A DNA stretch of 64,000 nucleotides from Flavobacteriaceae bacterium. Lineage in GTDB: Bacteria; Bacteroidota; Bacteroidia; Flavobacteriales; Flavobacteriaceae. Position 1 is the first letter of the stretch. Each line of letters opens with the position of its first letter. The DNA lies in assembly GCA_027082925.1 (NCBI GenBank), contig JALWTD010000017.1:248001-312000 (forward strand), written 5' to 3'. The translations under genes were made by a program, and so were the position numbers. Below the pieces are notes generated by a model. It was not told where the DNA came from. It did not search any database and was given only the letters and a program-made list of their open reading frames with translations. Below are positions 44,643 to 53,960 of the stretch, piece after piece.

Positions 44643-45461
44643 CTATAATTTTTGATTAAATTTATTTTTTAAATCTTCAAGTGTACTTGAAGACTTTTTT
44701 GAGTTTATTTTTCGTTTTATTTCTGCCAGAACTTTTTTAGTGTAAAGCGGAAACTCTGCATTTTGTATCCACGAAAAATAGCCTTTATCTTTTGCCAGTA
44801 CATCTACTACCTTTTGCCCTTTATACTTTCCAAAAGTAAATATTTCATCTCCTTCTTCATTAAAAACAACAAAACCGGCAAAGTCTGCTCTTTTTGAAAA
44901 GGTAGAGTACTCATTTAAAAAATTAATATCATTTTCTAAATCGTTATACTTATCTAGTTGTGCTTTTAATATTTCGTAAGTCGCATTTGTATCGGCTTCT
45001 GCAGAATGTGCATTTTCTAAACTCTTACCGCAATAAAATTTATAAGCTGCACTTAATGTACGTTCTTCTTTTTTATGAAATATAACTTGTACATCAACAG
45101 CAACTCTATTGTTCATATCAAAATCTACACCGGCTCTCAACATTTCTTCGGCCAGCAAAGGAATATCAAACCTATTTGAGTTAAACCCTGCCAAATCGCA
45201 ACCTTCAATCATTTCGCTAACTTTAGTAGCTAACTCTTTAAAAGTTGGTTCGGTGACTACCTGTTCGTTTGTAATTCCATGAATATCAGAAGCTTCTTTA
45301 GGAATTTCAATCTCTGGGTTTACTAGCCAGGTTTTACTTTCTTTATTTCCGTTAGGAAATATTTTAAGTATTGAAATTTCTACAATTCTATCTTTGGCTA
45401 TATTAATACCTGTTGTTTCTAAATCGAAAAAAACAATAGGTTTGGTTAGTTTTAACTCCAT
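44643..45461 (-). CDS. DnaQ-like 3'-5' exonuclease
   Basis: A 272-residue DEDD-family exonuclease. FFDLETTGINIAKDRIVEISI is motif Exo I, FNSNRFDIPLLAEEM Exo II and HSAEADTNATYEIL Exo III with the conserved histidine. Resembles the epsilon subunit but with an extra C-terminal module (FTFGKYKGQKVVDVLAKDKGYFSWIQNAEFPLYTKKVL) seen in flavobacterial homologues, so whether it is the replicative proofreader is uncertain. Confidence 0.9.
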   Translation of the reverse strand: MELKLTKPIVFFDLETTGINIAKDRIVEISILKIFPNGNKESKTWLVNPEIEIPKEASDIHGITNEQVVTEPTFKELATKVSEMIEGCDLAGFNSNRFDIPLLAEEMLRAGVDFDMNNRVAVDVQVIFHKKEERTLSAAYKFYCGKSLENAHSAEADTNATYEILKAQLDKYNDLENDINFLNEYSTFSKRADFAGFVVFNEEGDEIFTFGKYKGQKVVDVLAKDKGYFSWIQNAEFPLYTKKVLAEIKRKINSKKSSSTLEDLKNKFNQKL

Positions 45462-45485
45462 TGGGTTTGTTTAAAAATTTAAGGG

Positions 45486-46649
45486 TTATTTATTTGCGAA
45501 AAGCTTTACGTCTTCTTTCGAAATCTCAGCAGAACCCAAAATAAGTAACCTTTCAACTACGTTTCTTAGTTCTCTAATATTCCCAGTCCAATCGTATTCT
45601 TGTAATAATTTAATGGCTTCTTTAGAGAATTTTTTAGGACTCATTCCTTGCTCTTCAATAATTTTATTTGAGAAGTAGTTAATAAGCAATGGAATATCTT
45701 CTCTACGCTCGTTTAGCGATGGTACTTTTATTAAAATTACCGCTAACCTGTGATATAAATCTTCTCTGAATTTTCCTTCAGAAATCTCTTTTTTAAGATC
45801 TTTATTTGTAGCTGCAATAACACGTACATTTACTTTAATATCTTTATCGCTTCCTACTCTAGAAATTTTATTTTCTTGCAAAGCTCTTAATACTTTTGCT
45901 TGAGCAGAAAGGCTCATATCTCCTACCTCATCTAAAAAAATAGTTCCTCCATTTGCTGCTTCAAATTTACCGGCTCTGTCTTTATTTGCTCCTGTAAAAG
46001 ACCCTTTTACGTGACCAAATAATTCGCTCTCTATCAATTCTGAAGGAATTGCTGCACAATTTACCTCAATAATTGGTGCTTTTGTTCGTTCGCTTTTTTC
46101 GTGTAACCAATGTGCAACCAATTCTTTTCCTGTCCCATTGGCTCCTGTAATTAAGACTCTGGCATCGGTAGGTGCTACTTTTTCAATTATATTTTTAATA
46201 TGAGTAATGGCTTCGCTCTCACCAATCATTTCATATTTTTTACTCACTTTTTTCTTTAAACGTTTATTTTCTACTATCAGTTCTTTTTTCTCTAAAGCAT
46301 TTCTAACCGTATTTAAAAGTCTGTTTAAATCTGGTGGTTTAGAAATATAGTCAAATGCACCCAATCGCATAGTATTAACAGCCGTATCTAAATCGCCATG
46401 ACCTGAAATCATGACTATAGGTATTTCGGGTTTTATTTTTTTTACACGCTCAAGCACTTCAACACCATCCATCTTTGGCATTTTAATATCGCAAAGCACC
46501 AAATCGTAATCGTCTTTCATTATCTTTTCTATTCCTTCTAACCCATCTTCTGCTTCTTCTACTTGGTATAAGTCATTGTCTTCAGAAATGATTTTTTTCA
46601 ACACTCTTCTAATTGCTGATTCGTCTTCAATAATCAATATTTTCTTCAT
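45486..46649 (-). CDS. NtrC-family sigma-54 response regulator lacking a DNA-binding domain
   Basis: A 387-residue protein: receiver domain (1-115) with the phospho-aspartate in LVLCDIKMPKMDG, then an AAA+ sigma-54 domain (about 140-370) with Walker A GANGTGKELVA, the sigma-54 loop HVKGSFTGANKDRAG (GSFTGA instead of GAFTGA), Walker B GGTIFLDEVGDM and WTGNIRELRNVVERL. The protein ends 20 residues later, with no Fis-type helix-turn-helix. Only 24 bases separate it from the next gene, so the domain is absent rather than frameshifted. No histidine kinase is adjacent. Confidence 0.9.
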   Translation of the reverse strand: MKKILIIEDESAIRRVLKKIISEDNDLYQVEEAEDGLEGIEKIMKDDYDLVLCDIKMPKMDGVEVLERVKKIKPEIPIVMISGHGDLDTAVNTMRLGAFDYISKPPDLNRLLNTVRNALEKKELIVENKRLKKKVSKKYEMIGESEAITHIKNIIEKVAPTDARVLITGANGTGKELVAHWLHEKSERTKAPIIEVNCAAIPSELIESELFGHVKGSFTGANKDRAGKFEAANGGTIFLDEVGDMSLSAQAKVLRALQENKISRVGSDKDIKVNVRVIAATNKDLKKEISEGKFREDLYHRLAVILIKVPSLNERREDIPLLINYFSNKIIEEQGMSPKKFSKEAIKLLQEYDWTGNIRELRNVVERLLILGSAEISKEDVKLFANK

Positions 46650-46682
46650 AATAAATCTCTTCTTAGCTCGCTTTTAAACTTA

Positions 46683-47996
46683 CTAATATTTTAGCCATTT
46701 ATACAATTCTTTATAGCTTGGTTTTTTACCGTACATTAAAATTCCTACTCTGTAAATTTTTGCGGCAAACCAAACAATTCCTAAAAAGGTAACCAATAAT
46801 AATGCCATAGAAATAGCAATTTGCCACCAAGGAACTCCAAAAGGAATTCGCATAAGCATTACAATGGGCGATGTTAATGGAAATATTGAAAATCCTACAG
46901 CTATGGGACCATGAGGGTTTTCTATTATAGAAAATCCGACATAAATAGCAATAATTAGAGGCAACATAACGGGCATCATAAACTGTTGCGTATCGGTTTC
47001 GCTATCAACAGCAGCTCCAATTGCTGCATAAATAGAACTGTAAATTAAATAACCTCCTAAAAAGTAAATTATGAAGGAGAAAAACATGGTTAGTATTGGC
47101 ATGTTTTTTATTTCTTGCAAAGCTATTTGCAAATCACTTGTTGAGGCTTGTTGCATTTGCTGAACCATTTCTGGGTTCATTTGCCCCATTGCGGTGCTTG
47201 AACTTGTAGCTTCTACTCCAAATATGGATGTAATAATAAACATTAAAAATCCGGCAGATATCATCCAAATAACAAATTGTAAAATTCCAGCTAAGGCATT
47301 TCCAAGTATTTTACCAAGCATTAACTGAAAGGGTTTTACTGAAGAGATAATAACCTCAATAATTCTACTTGTTTTCTCTTCTATAACACTTCGCATTACA
47401 GAAGTACCGTAAATAATAATAAACATAAATATTAAATACCCAAATCCGCCACCGGCAGCCATACGTAATAAACTACCTATTTTAGATGATTTTTCTCCTG
47501 AAAAATTTTCGGTAACAATATCAACATTTGTCTCTGTTGCTTTTATTTTTTCTACATCTATTTGTAACTGAGCTATTTTTAAATTTCTAATTTTATTTTC
47601 AAGCTTACTTTCAATACTATTTAACAGTGTTATACTTGGAGAGTCTGCCGAGAAAAATTCAATACCTTCAGAAAGGTATTGAATACTATCGTTTTTAGGA
47701 ATATAAATTAAGCCAAAATAAGTAGTTTCGGTTTTTTTCTTTGCTTCTTCTAAGCCTAAGGCTGTTAAATCTACATAGTGAATCGATTTTGAGTTTTCGA
47801 ACACTGTTGCCAGCTGCCCCGATTCATCTACATAAGCTATTGTTTTAATATCTGAACTGTTCTTATCGTTTAAAAATATAATTAGCATTACTAAGCCAAC
47901 CATTAAAAGCGGACTTAAAATGGTCATTACTATAAATGACTTGTTTTTAACTTTTGCTAAAAATTCTCTTTTAATAATTAATTTTAATTTATCCAT
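46683..47996 (-). CDS. ABC-2 type exporter permease (NatB-like)
   Basis: A 437-residue membrane subunit. FLAKVKNKSFIVMTILSPLLMVGLVMLIIFL is the first helix; a large extracytoplasmic domain (about 45-175) follows, then six C-terminal helices including IIEVIISSVKPFQLMLGKILGNALAGILQFVIW. This is the NatB/ABC-2 layout, used for export of ions, drugs or lipids. Its start overlaps the ATPase gene's stop by eight bases, so both form one transporter. Substrate unknown. Confidence 0.9.
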   Translation of the reverse strand: MDKLKLIIKREFLAKVKNKSFIVMTILSPLLMVGLVMLIIFLNDKNSSDIKTIAYVDESGQLATVFENSKSIHYVDLTALGLEEAKKKTETTYFGLIYIPKNDSIQYLSEGIEFFSADSPSITLLNSIESKLENKIRNLKIAQLQIDVEKIKATETNVDIVTENFSGEKSSKIGSLLRMAAGGGFGYLIFMFIIIYGTSVMRSVIEEKTSRIIEVIISSVKPFQLMLGKILGNALAGILQFVIWMISAGFLMFIITSIFGVEATSSSTAMGQMNPEMVQQMQQASTSDLQIALQEIKNMPILTMFFSFIIYFLGGYLIYSSIYAAIGAAVDSETDTQQFMMPVMLPLIIAIYVGFSIIENPHGPIAVGFSIFPLTSPIVMLMRIPFGVPWWQIAISMALLLVTFLGIVWFAAKIYRVGILMYGKKPSYKELYKWLKY

Positions 47997-48918
47997 TATT
48001 AGCTACAGCTTTTATAAATATATCGTTAGCACTTGGTATAATCTCCGTAAAATGTGTTATTTGAGCTTTGTTATTAAGGTATTTTATCAAATCTGTTGAA
48101 GTTTCGTTTTTACCTAATGTTACCACAACTTTTAAATCGGCATTAAATGTGGCAGAAATATTATCGTCCACTTCAAATTTTGATTTAATTTCATTCAATA
48201 GCATTTCTTTATCATCGCACAGCAAACCAATTTCAAACTGATTTGTTTTAAATTGCTGTTTAACATCGCTTAATTTTCCATCAAGTATTTTATTTGATTT
48301 GTGGATAAGTGCAATGTAATCACATAATTCTTCAACAGATTCCATTCTGTGGGTAGAAAAAATAATACTTGCTCCTTCATCTCTTAATTTTAAGATTTCG
48401 TCTTTAATTAAATTTGCATTAATTGGGTCAAAACCACTAAAAGGTTCATCAAATATTAGTAATTTAGGACTGTGCAATACGGTAACTATAAATTGTACTT
48501 TTTGCGCCATTCCTTTTGATAATTCTTGAATTTTTTTGTTCCACCAATCGGTAATTTCAAATTTTTCAAACCAGTACAATAATTTTTTCTTTGCCTCTTG
48601 TTTGCTCATCCCTTTAAGTTGAGCTAAATACAATGCTTGCTCTCCTACTTTCATACTTTTGTAGAGGCCTCTTTCTTCAGGTAAATAACCTATTTGATGC
48701 ACGTGATGAGGTTGTAATTTCTCGTTATCTAGGTAAATTGTTCCCGAATCTGGTAACGTAATTTGATTAATGATTCTTATTAATGATGTTTTTCCTGCTC
48801 CGTTTGGACCTAGCAGCCCAAACACACTCCCTGAAGGTACAGAAATTGAAACGTTGTTAAGTGCCGTAAAACCACCATAGGTTTTACACACATTTTCAAT
48901 CGTTAATATATTACTCAT
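47989..48918 (-). CDS. ABC exporter ATP-binding protein (NatA-like)
   Basis: A 309-residue ATPase. Walker A GLLGPNGAGKTSLIRII, signature LSKGMAQKVQ, Walker B LLIFDEPFSGFDP and the H-loop IIFSTHRMES are complete. A C-terminal domain of about 90 residues follows, as in NatA-type exporters. It pairs with the overlapping permease gene. No accessory protein is adjacent. Confidence 0.92.
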   Translation of the reverse strand: MSNILTIENVCKTYGGFTALNNVSISVPSGSVFGLLGPNGAGKTSLIRIINQITLPDSGTIYLDNEKLQPHHVHQIGYLPEERGLYKSMKVGEQALYLAQLKGMSKQEAKKKLLYWFEKFEITDWWNKKIQELSKGMAQKVQFIVTVLHSPKLLIFDEPFSGFDPINANLIKDEILKLRDEGASIIFSTHRMESVEELCDYIALIHKSNKILDGKLSDVKQQFKTNQFEIGLLCDDKEMLLNEIKSKFEVDDNISATFNADLKVVVTLGKNETSTDLIKYLNNKAQITHFTEIIPSANDIFIKAVANNG

Positions 48919-48988
48919 TGTATATCATTTGATTTTAAATGACGAAAATAAGCCTATTTTATTACATATTCTACAGTTAAAGTAAAGA

Positions 48989-49681
48989 TTATTGTAATTT
49001 TTCAACATATTTATGTTGGACTTGTTTTAAGAATTCTATTGTAGCTTTTGGTTTAATAATTCGCAGTATCTCTGTAATGCCTTCGTTTACATAAAAAATC
49101 CCTTTGGCAATATCGTAACTACTGTCTGAAATGTTATTTTTAATCTCGAAAGTAATTGTCTTAAAAAACTCCCACTCCATATACCTAGGCACTTCAACAT
49201 AAAAAACATCGTTTTCATTTTGAGATTTGTAAATGCCTTCGGCAATTTCTTCTATTTCAAAAAAACGATTTACTCTAATTAAGGCTTCTGCATTTTCGTA
49301 TTTTTCATTCTTCGCAAAATCAAAACCTGCATCGCCATAGTACTGCTGAATTTGAACAATATCAGTATATCTATTGATGCCTTTTACTCTAATACCGTTA
49401 AATTTTCTGGAGTTAATAGCTACTTCACATTTTGCTCCGTTTAATTGTAAATTGTATGTGCTATTTATTTTTCTGGTAACCCGTAAAATATTTTCAAAGG
49501 AGTTTGCCTTCTTGGTTACAAAAATAATTGATGTAGGCTTATTAATATCTGTAAACCTACTATAATACGATTTGTACGGATCTGGAACATTAATTACAAA
49601 GGTTTTCGGAATTTTATTTTCTTCTAGTGTAGTTATATTTTCTTGCAAAATTATTTTGCCTATTAATTCTACTTTCCCCAT
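48989..49681 (-). CDS. Hypothetical protein
   Basis: A 230-residue protein I do not recognise. It has no signal peptide or membrane helix. The sequence is rich in charged and aromatic residues, with segments such as TFVINVPDPYKSYYSRFTDINKPTSIIFVTKKANSFENILRVTRKI and FYVEVPRYMEWEFFKTITFEIKNN that look like alternating strands and helices. It is divergent from marR, and its predicted promoter (TTG-N20-TAAGTTTA) lies in the same intergenic region as the MarR operator, so co-regulation is possible but unproven. Confidence 0.65.
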   Translation of the reverse strand: MGKVELIGKIILQENITTLEENKIPKTFVINVPDPYKSYYSRFTDINKPTSIIFVTKKANSFENILRVTRKINSTYNLQLNGAKCEVAINSRKFNGIRVKGINRYTDIVQIQQYYGDAGFDFAKNEKYENAEALIRVNRFFEIEEIAEGIYKSQNENDVFYVEVPRYMEWEFFKTITFEIKNNISDSSYDIAKGIFYVNEGITEILRIIKPKATIEFLKQVQHKYVEKLQ

Positions 49682-49709
49682 AATTAATAAATTTTAGATT
49701 TGTTGTTCT

Positions 49710-49740
49710 TAAACTTATCCAATTTTTTCATAAAAAACAA
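49710..49740 (-). promoter_or_regulatory. Promoter of the hypothetical gene at 48989
   Basis: Minus-strand TTG (49740-49738), 20 bases, TAAGTTTA (49717-49710), one base off the -7 consensus, 28 bases before the ATG. Confidence 0.4.
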
Positions 49741-49776
49741 GTAAATCATATCTAAGAATTTATTTTTTTAATAATT

Positions 49777-49794
49777 TACTATGCACGCATAGTA
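49777..49794. promoter_or_regulatory. Perfect palindrome TACTATGC-AC-GCATAGTA, candidate MarR operator
   Basis: Eight-base perfect arms with a two-base centre, 18 bases long, the usual size and symmetry of a MarR-family operator. It lies eight bases upstream of the marR -7 box, covering the spacer and -33 region, so binding should block transcription. Confidence 0.7.
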
Positions 49795-49802
49795 TTTTTT
49801 TA

Positions 49803-49810
49803 TATATTTG
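49803..49810 (+). promoter_or_regulatory. -7 box of the marR gene, four bases before the start codon
   Basis: TATATTTG, then ACCA, then ATG at 49815. It matches TAnnTTTG and implies a leaderless mRNA for the marR-fad operon. Confidence 0.6.
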
Positions 49811-49814
49811 ACCA

Positions 49815-50255
49815 ATGCAAAAAGAACAAACAATAGATCACGCGCTAAGAGCAACTTGGCAAGCTGTTGCTAAAATGTATAATGAGCAGGCTGTAAAATA
49901 TGACAGTTCAATGGCAATGGCTTTTGTTTTATTAAATGTAGATATTGATAAAGGGACTCCATCAACAGCATTAGGACCTCAAATGGGAATGGAACCTACA
50001 AGCCTTTCTAGAATTTTAAAAAGTATGGAAGAGAAAGGTGCCATATACAGAGAGAAAAATCCTGATGATGGTAGAGGTGTTCTAATTAAACTTACCGAGT
50101 TTGGTAAAGAAAAACGTAAAATATCACGTGAACATGTTATCAAATTTAATGAAACTGTAAAAAAGCATGTCTCTGAAGAAAAAATTAAACATTTTTTTGA
50201 AGTTACTCAAACCATAAACACACTAATTAATAATAAAGAAATATTTAAAAAATAA
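49815..50255 (+). CDS. MarR-family transcriptional regulator
   Basis: A 146-residue winged-helix repressor. TALGPQMGMEPTSLSRILKSMEEKGAIYREKNPDDGRGVLIKLTEFGKEKRK is the MarR helix-turn-helix and wing, with the conserved D-x-R. Dimerisation helices flank it. It starts five bases after the -7 box, and a perfect palindrome overlaps the promoter, so autorepression is likely. fadN follows 21 bases later, so it probably controls beta-oxidation in response to an acyl ligand; that role is inference. Confidence 0.93.
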   Translation: MQKEQTIDHALRATWQAVAKMYNEQAVKYDSSMAMAFVLLNVDIDKGTPSTALGPQMGMEPTSLSRILKSMEEKGAIYREKNPDDGRGVLIKLTEFGKEKRKISREHVIKFNETVKKHVSEEKIKHFFEVTQTINTLINNKEIFKK

Positions 50256-50276
50256 ACCCAACTAAATTTATACAAT

Positions 50277-52676
50277 ATGAAAAGACCAATAAAAAAAGTA
50301 GCGGTAATTGGATCTGGTATTATGGGATCTGGTATTGCATGCCATTTTGCAAACATTGGTGTTGAAGTTTTGTTGCTTGATATTGTTCCTCGTGAATTAA
50401 ACGACATGGAAAAAGCAAAAGGACTTACACTTGAAAGCAAAGTTGTTCGCAATAGAATTGTAAATAACAGCTTAAAAGCTGCCTTAAAATCTAAACCTTC
50501 ACCTATCTATAGTCAAAAATTTGCAAGTAGAATTACTACTGGAAATTTAGATGACGACTTAGCTAAAATTAAAGATGTAGATTGGGTTATTGAAGTTGTT
50601 GTTGAGCGACTTGATATTAAAAAACAAGTTTTTGAAAAAATTGAAAAATACAGAAAACCGGGAACCCTAATTACCTCTAACACTTCCGGTATTCCAATTA
50701 AGTTTATGAACGAAGGAAGAAGTGAAGACTTTCAGCAACATTTTGCTGTAACGCATTTTTTCAATCCTCCTAGATACTTAAAACTTTTTGAAGTAGTACC
50801 AGGACCTAACTGTAAACAAGATGTAACCGACTTTTTAATGATGTACGGAGAAAAGTTTTTAGGAAAAACATCTGTTTTAGCTAAAGACACACCTGCATTT
50901 ATTGGAAATCGTGTTGGTATTTTTGGAATTATGAGCTTATTCCACCAAGTTAAAGAACTTGGCTTAACTGTTGAAGAAGTAGATAAATTAACCGGACCTG
51001 TAATTGGACGACCAAAATCGGCTACATTTAGAACAGTCGATGTTGTTGGTTTAGACACATTGGTGCACGTAGCCAACGGTATTTACGAAAACTGTCCCGA
51101 TGATGAAGCTCACGAATTGTTTAAACTTCCTGATTTTATAGAAACCATGATGAAAAACAAATGGTTAGGAAGCAAAACAAAACAAGGATTTTACAAAAGA
51201 ATTGTTGAAAATGGTAAAAAAACCATTGTTTCTTTAGACTTAGATACACTAGAATATAGACCTAAGAAAAAAGCCAAATTTGCAACACTAGAGCTTACAA
51301 AAACAATTGATAATGTAATAGACCGATTTAAAGTATTGGTTAAAGGAAAAGACAAAGCTGGAGAATTTTACAGAAAAAATTTCGCTGCAATGTTTGGGTA
51401 TGTTCAAAATAGAATTCCTGAAATTTCTGACGAACTATACCGATTAGATGACGCCATGAAAGCCGGATTTGGATGGGAACACGGACCTTTTGAAATTTGG
51501 GATGCTATTGGCATTGAAGAAGGAATAAAATTAATGGAAGCAGAAAATATTCCTGTTGCAAAATGGGTAACCGAAATGCTTGAAAGTGGAAACAAAAGTT
51601 TCTATACGGTAAAAGATGGTGCAAAATATTACTACGCTATTCCTTCTAAAAAACAAGAAAAAATACCTGGACAAGATAGTTTTATTATTCTTGACAATAT
51701 TAGAGAAGCTAAAACCATTTGGACCAACTCAGGTGCTGCAATTCAGCATTTAGGCGATGGGGTTTTAAATGTTGAGTTCAAATCTAAAATGAATACGCTT
51801 GGAGGTGAAGTATTACAAGCTATTAACAAAGGAATTGATTTAGCCGAAACAGAATATGAAGCTGTAATTTTAGGAAATCAAGGTCCTAACTTCTCTGTTG
51901 GAGCAAATCTAGCTATGGTATTTATGATGGCGGTTGAACAAGAATACGACGAGTTAAATTTCTCTGCCAAATATTTCCAAGATACCGTAATGAGACTTCG
52001 ATATTCTTCATGTCCTACAATAATTGCTCCTCACGGATTTACCTTTGGAGGTGCTTGTGAAATGAGTATGCACGCCGATAAAGTAGTTGCTGCTGCCGAA
52101 ACATACATTGGTTTGGTTGAATTTGGTGTAGGTATTATCCCTGGAGGTGCCGGATCTAAAGAAATGGCCGTTAGAGCTTCTGAAGGTGTACTAAAAGACG
52201 ATGTAAAACTAAATAAACTTAGAGACTACTTTATCAATGTTGCAATGGCAAAAGTAGCTACTTCTGCACATGAGGCCTACGATTTAGGATTCTTTAAAGA
52301 ACATAAAGATATTGTAGTCGTTAACAAAGACCGTCAAATAGCCACTGCAAAACGTCATGCTATTCAAATGTTAGAAGATGGCTATACACAACCTACTCCT
52401 AAAGAAGTTCTTGTTTACGGACAACAAGCCTTAGGAATGTTTTTGGTAGGAACAGATAGCCTTGAAAAAGGACATTATGCTTCTGAACACGATAAAAAAA
52501 TAGCTAATAAGCTAGGTTACGTAATGGCTGGAGGAGATTTATCTGAGCCTACATACGTTTCAGAACAGTATTTATTAGATCTTGAACGTGAAGCTTTTAT
52601 GAGCTTATGTACAGAACGTAAAACCTTAGAACGCATTGAGCACATGTTAAAAACAGGTAAACCATTGCGTAATTAA
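50277..52676 (+). CDS. fadN: 3-hydroxyacyl-CoA dehydrogenase/enoyl-CoA hydratase (FadN-like)
   Basis: Bifunctional beta-oxidation enzyme of 799 residues. The dehydrogenase half is N-terminal (KVAVIGSGIMGSGIACHFANIGVEVLLLDI, HFFNPPRYLKLFEVVPG), and the crotonase half is C-terminal (ILGNQGPNFSVGANLAMVF, HGFTFGGACEMSMHADKVVAAAETYIGLVEFGVGIIPGGAGSKEM). That order is FadN-type, the reverse of E. coli FadB. The gene order fadN-fadA-fadE is the same as in Bacillus subtilis. It is in an operon with marR. Confidence 0.93.
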   Translation: MKRPIKKVAVIGSGIMGSGIACHFANIGVEVLLLDIVPRELNDMEKAKGLTLESKVVRNRIVNNSLKAALKSKPSPIYSQKFASRITTGNLDDDLAKIKDVDWVIEVVVERLDIKKQVFEKIEKYRKPGTLITSNTSGIPIKFMNEGRSEDFQQHFAVTHFFNPPRYLKLFEVVPGPNCKQDVTDFLMMYGEKFLGKTSVLAKDTPAFIGNRVGIFGIMSLFHQVKELGLTVEEVDKLTGPVIGRPKSATFRTVDVVGLDTLVHVANGIYENCPDDEAHELFKLPDFIETMMKNKWLGSKTKQGFYKRIVENGKKTIVSLDLDTLEYRPKKKAKFATLELTKTIDNVIDRFKVLVKGKDKAGEFYRKNFAAMFGYVQNRIPEISDELYRLDDAMKAGFGWEHGPFEIWDAIGIEEGIKLMEAENIPVAKWVTEMLESGNKSFYTVKDGAKYYYAIPSKKQEKIPGQDSFIILDNIREAKTIWTNSGAAIQHLGDGVLNVEFKSKMNTLGGEVLQAINKGIDLAETEYEAVILGNQGPNFSVGANLAMVFMMAVEQEYDELNFSAKYFQDTVMRLRYSSCPTIIAPHGFTFGGACEMSMHADKVVAAAETYIGLVEFGVGIIPGGAGSKEMAVRASEGVLKDDVKLNKLRDYFINVAMAKVATSAHEAYDLGFFKEHKDIVVVNKDRQIATAKRHAIQMLEDGYTQPTPKEVLVYGQQALGMFLVGTDSLEKGHYASEHDKKIANKLGYVMAGGDLSEPTYVSEQYLLDLEREAFMSLCTERKTLERIEHMLKTGKPLRN

Positions 52677-52751
52677 AAACCAAAAGTGATACAGTTTATA
52701 GGTTAGAAATAATAAAGCTAATCGTAAATGAAAACTTAAAATTTTGAATAA

Positions 52752-53936
52752 ATGAAAACAGCATATATAGTACAAGGATATAGAACAGCAGTAGGAAAAG
52801 CTCCAAAAGGCGTTTTCAGGTTTAAAAGACCTGATGAGCTAGCTGCAGAAACCATAGAACATTTACTAAATAACGTTCCTCAATTAGATAAAAAAAGAAT
52901 TGACGATGTTATTGTTGGTAACGCCATGCCAGAAGCAGAACAAGGACTCAATATGGGACGATTAATTTCTTTAATGGGATTAAAAATTGAAGATGTACCG
53001 GGAGTTACCGTTAATCGTTATTGTGCTTCAGGACTTGAAACCGTTAGTATAGCCGTAGCGAAAATACAATCTGGAATGGCAGACTGTATTATTGCCGGAG
53101 GTGTAGAAAGTATGAGTTATATTCCAATGGGAGGATACAGACCTGTACCTAATTATAAAATAACCAAAGAAGGACACGAAGATTATTACTGGGGAATGGG
53201 ATTAACAGCTGAGGCCGTAGCTCAACAATTTAAAGTTTCTCGTGAAGATCAAGATGAATTTTCATACAACTCTCACATGAAAGCTTTAAAAGCTCAGGCT
53301 GAAAATAAATTTGATGACGATATTGTTCCTATTAATGTAGAGCAGGTCTATTTAGATGAAAATGGCAAAAAACAAACAAAAAACTATACTGTTACTACAG
53401 ATGAAGGCCCTAGAAAAGGAACTTCGTTAGAAGCACTAGCAAAGTTAAGACCTGTATTTGCTCAAGGAGGATCTGTTACTGCAGGAAACTCTTCACAAAT
53501 GAGTGATGGAGCTGCATTCTTATTAATCATGAGCGAAGAAATGGTAAAAGAACTTAATATAGAACCAATTGCTAGAATGGTCTCTTTTGCTGCTGTAGGT
53601 GTTGAGCCTCGTATTATGGGAATTGGACCTGTTAAAGCAATTCCAAAAGCACTAACCCAAGCCAATTTAACCCTAAACGATATTGATTTAATTGAATTAA
53701 ATGAGGCATTTGCCTCTCAATCGTTAGCAGTTATCCGTGAGCTTGGCTTAAATCAAGATATTGTAAATGTTAACGGTGGAGCTATTGCTCTTGGACATCC
53801 TCTAGGCTGTACAGGTGCAAAGCTTTCTGTTCAACTTTTTAACGAAATGCGTCGCAGAAAAAACAAATACGGTATTGTTACCATGTGTGTTGGTACCGGA
53901 CAAGGAGCTGCAGGTGTATACGAATTATTAAAATAA
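52752..53936 (+). CDS. fadA: Acetyl-CoA C-acyltransferase (3-ketoacyl-CoA thiolase)
   Basis: Thiolytic last step of beta-oxidation, releasing acetyl-CoA. A 394-residue thiolase with nucleophile Cys91 (NRYCASGLETVSIA), the histidine loop ALGHPLGCTGAKL and the second cysteine in TMCVGTGQGAAGVYE. NEAFASQS is conserved. A 75-base gap separates it from fadN; no terminator is seen there. Confidence 0.95.
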   Translation: MKTAYIVQGYRTAVGKAPKGVFRFKRPDELAAETIEHLLNNVPQLDKKRIDDVIVGNAMPEAEQGLNMGRLISLMGLKIEDVPGVTVNRYCASGLETVSIAVAKIQSGMADCIIAGGVESMSYIPMGGYRPVPNYKITKEGHEDYYWGMGLTAEAVAQQFKVSREDQDEFSYNSHMKALKAQAENKFDDDIVPINVEQVYLDENGKKQTKNYTVTTDEGPRKGTSLEALAKLRPVFAQGGSVTAGNSSQMSDGAAFLLIMSEEMVKELNIEPIARMVSFAAVGVEPRIMGIGPVKAIPKALTQANLTLNDIDLIELNEAFASQSLAVIRELGLNQDIVNVNGGAIALGHPLGCTGAKLSVQLFNEMRRRKNKYGIVTMCVGTGQGAAGVYELLK

Positions 53937-53960
53937 TAAAATTAAAAATCATTTAACAAA

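Noticed and set aside
48299-48308. Perfect DnaA box TGTGGATAA
   Set aside because: A lone box inside the ABC ATPase gene, not clustered with others, so not an origin.
50119-50136. parS-like sequence TATCACGTGAACA
   Set aside because: Only the TCACGTGA core matches parS; the flanks differ, it is inside the marR coding region, and it is single.
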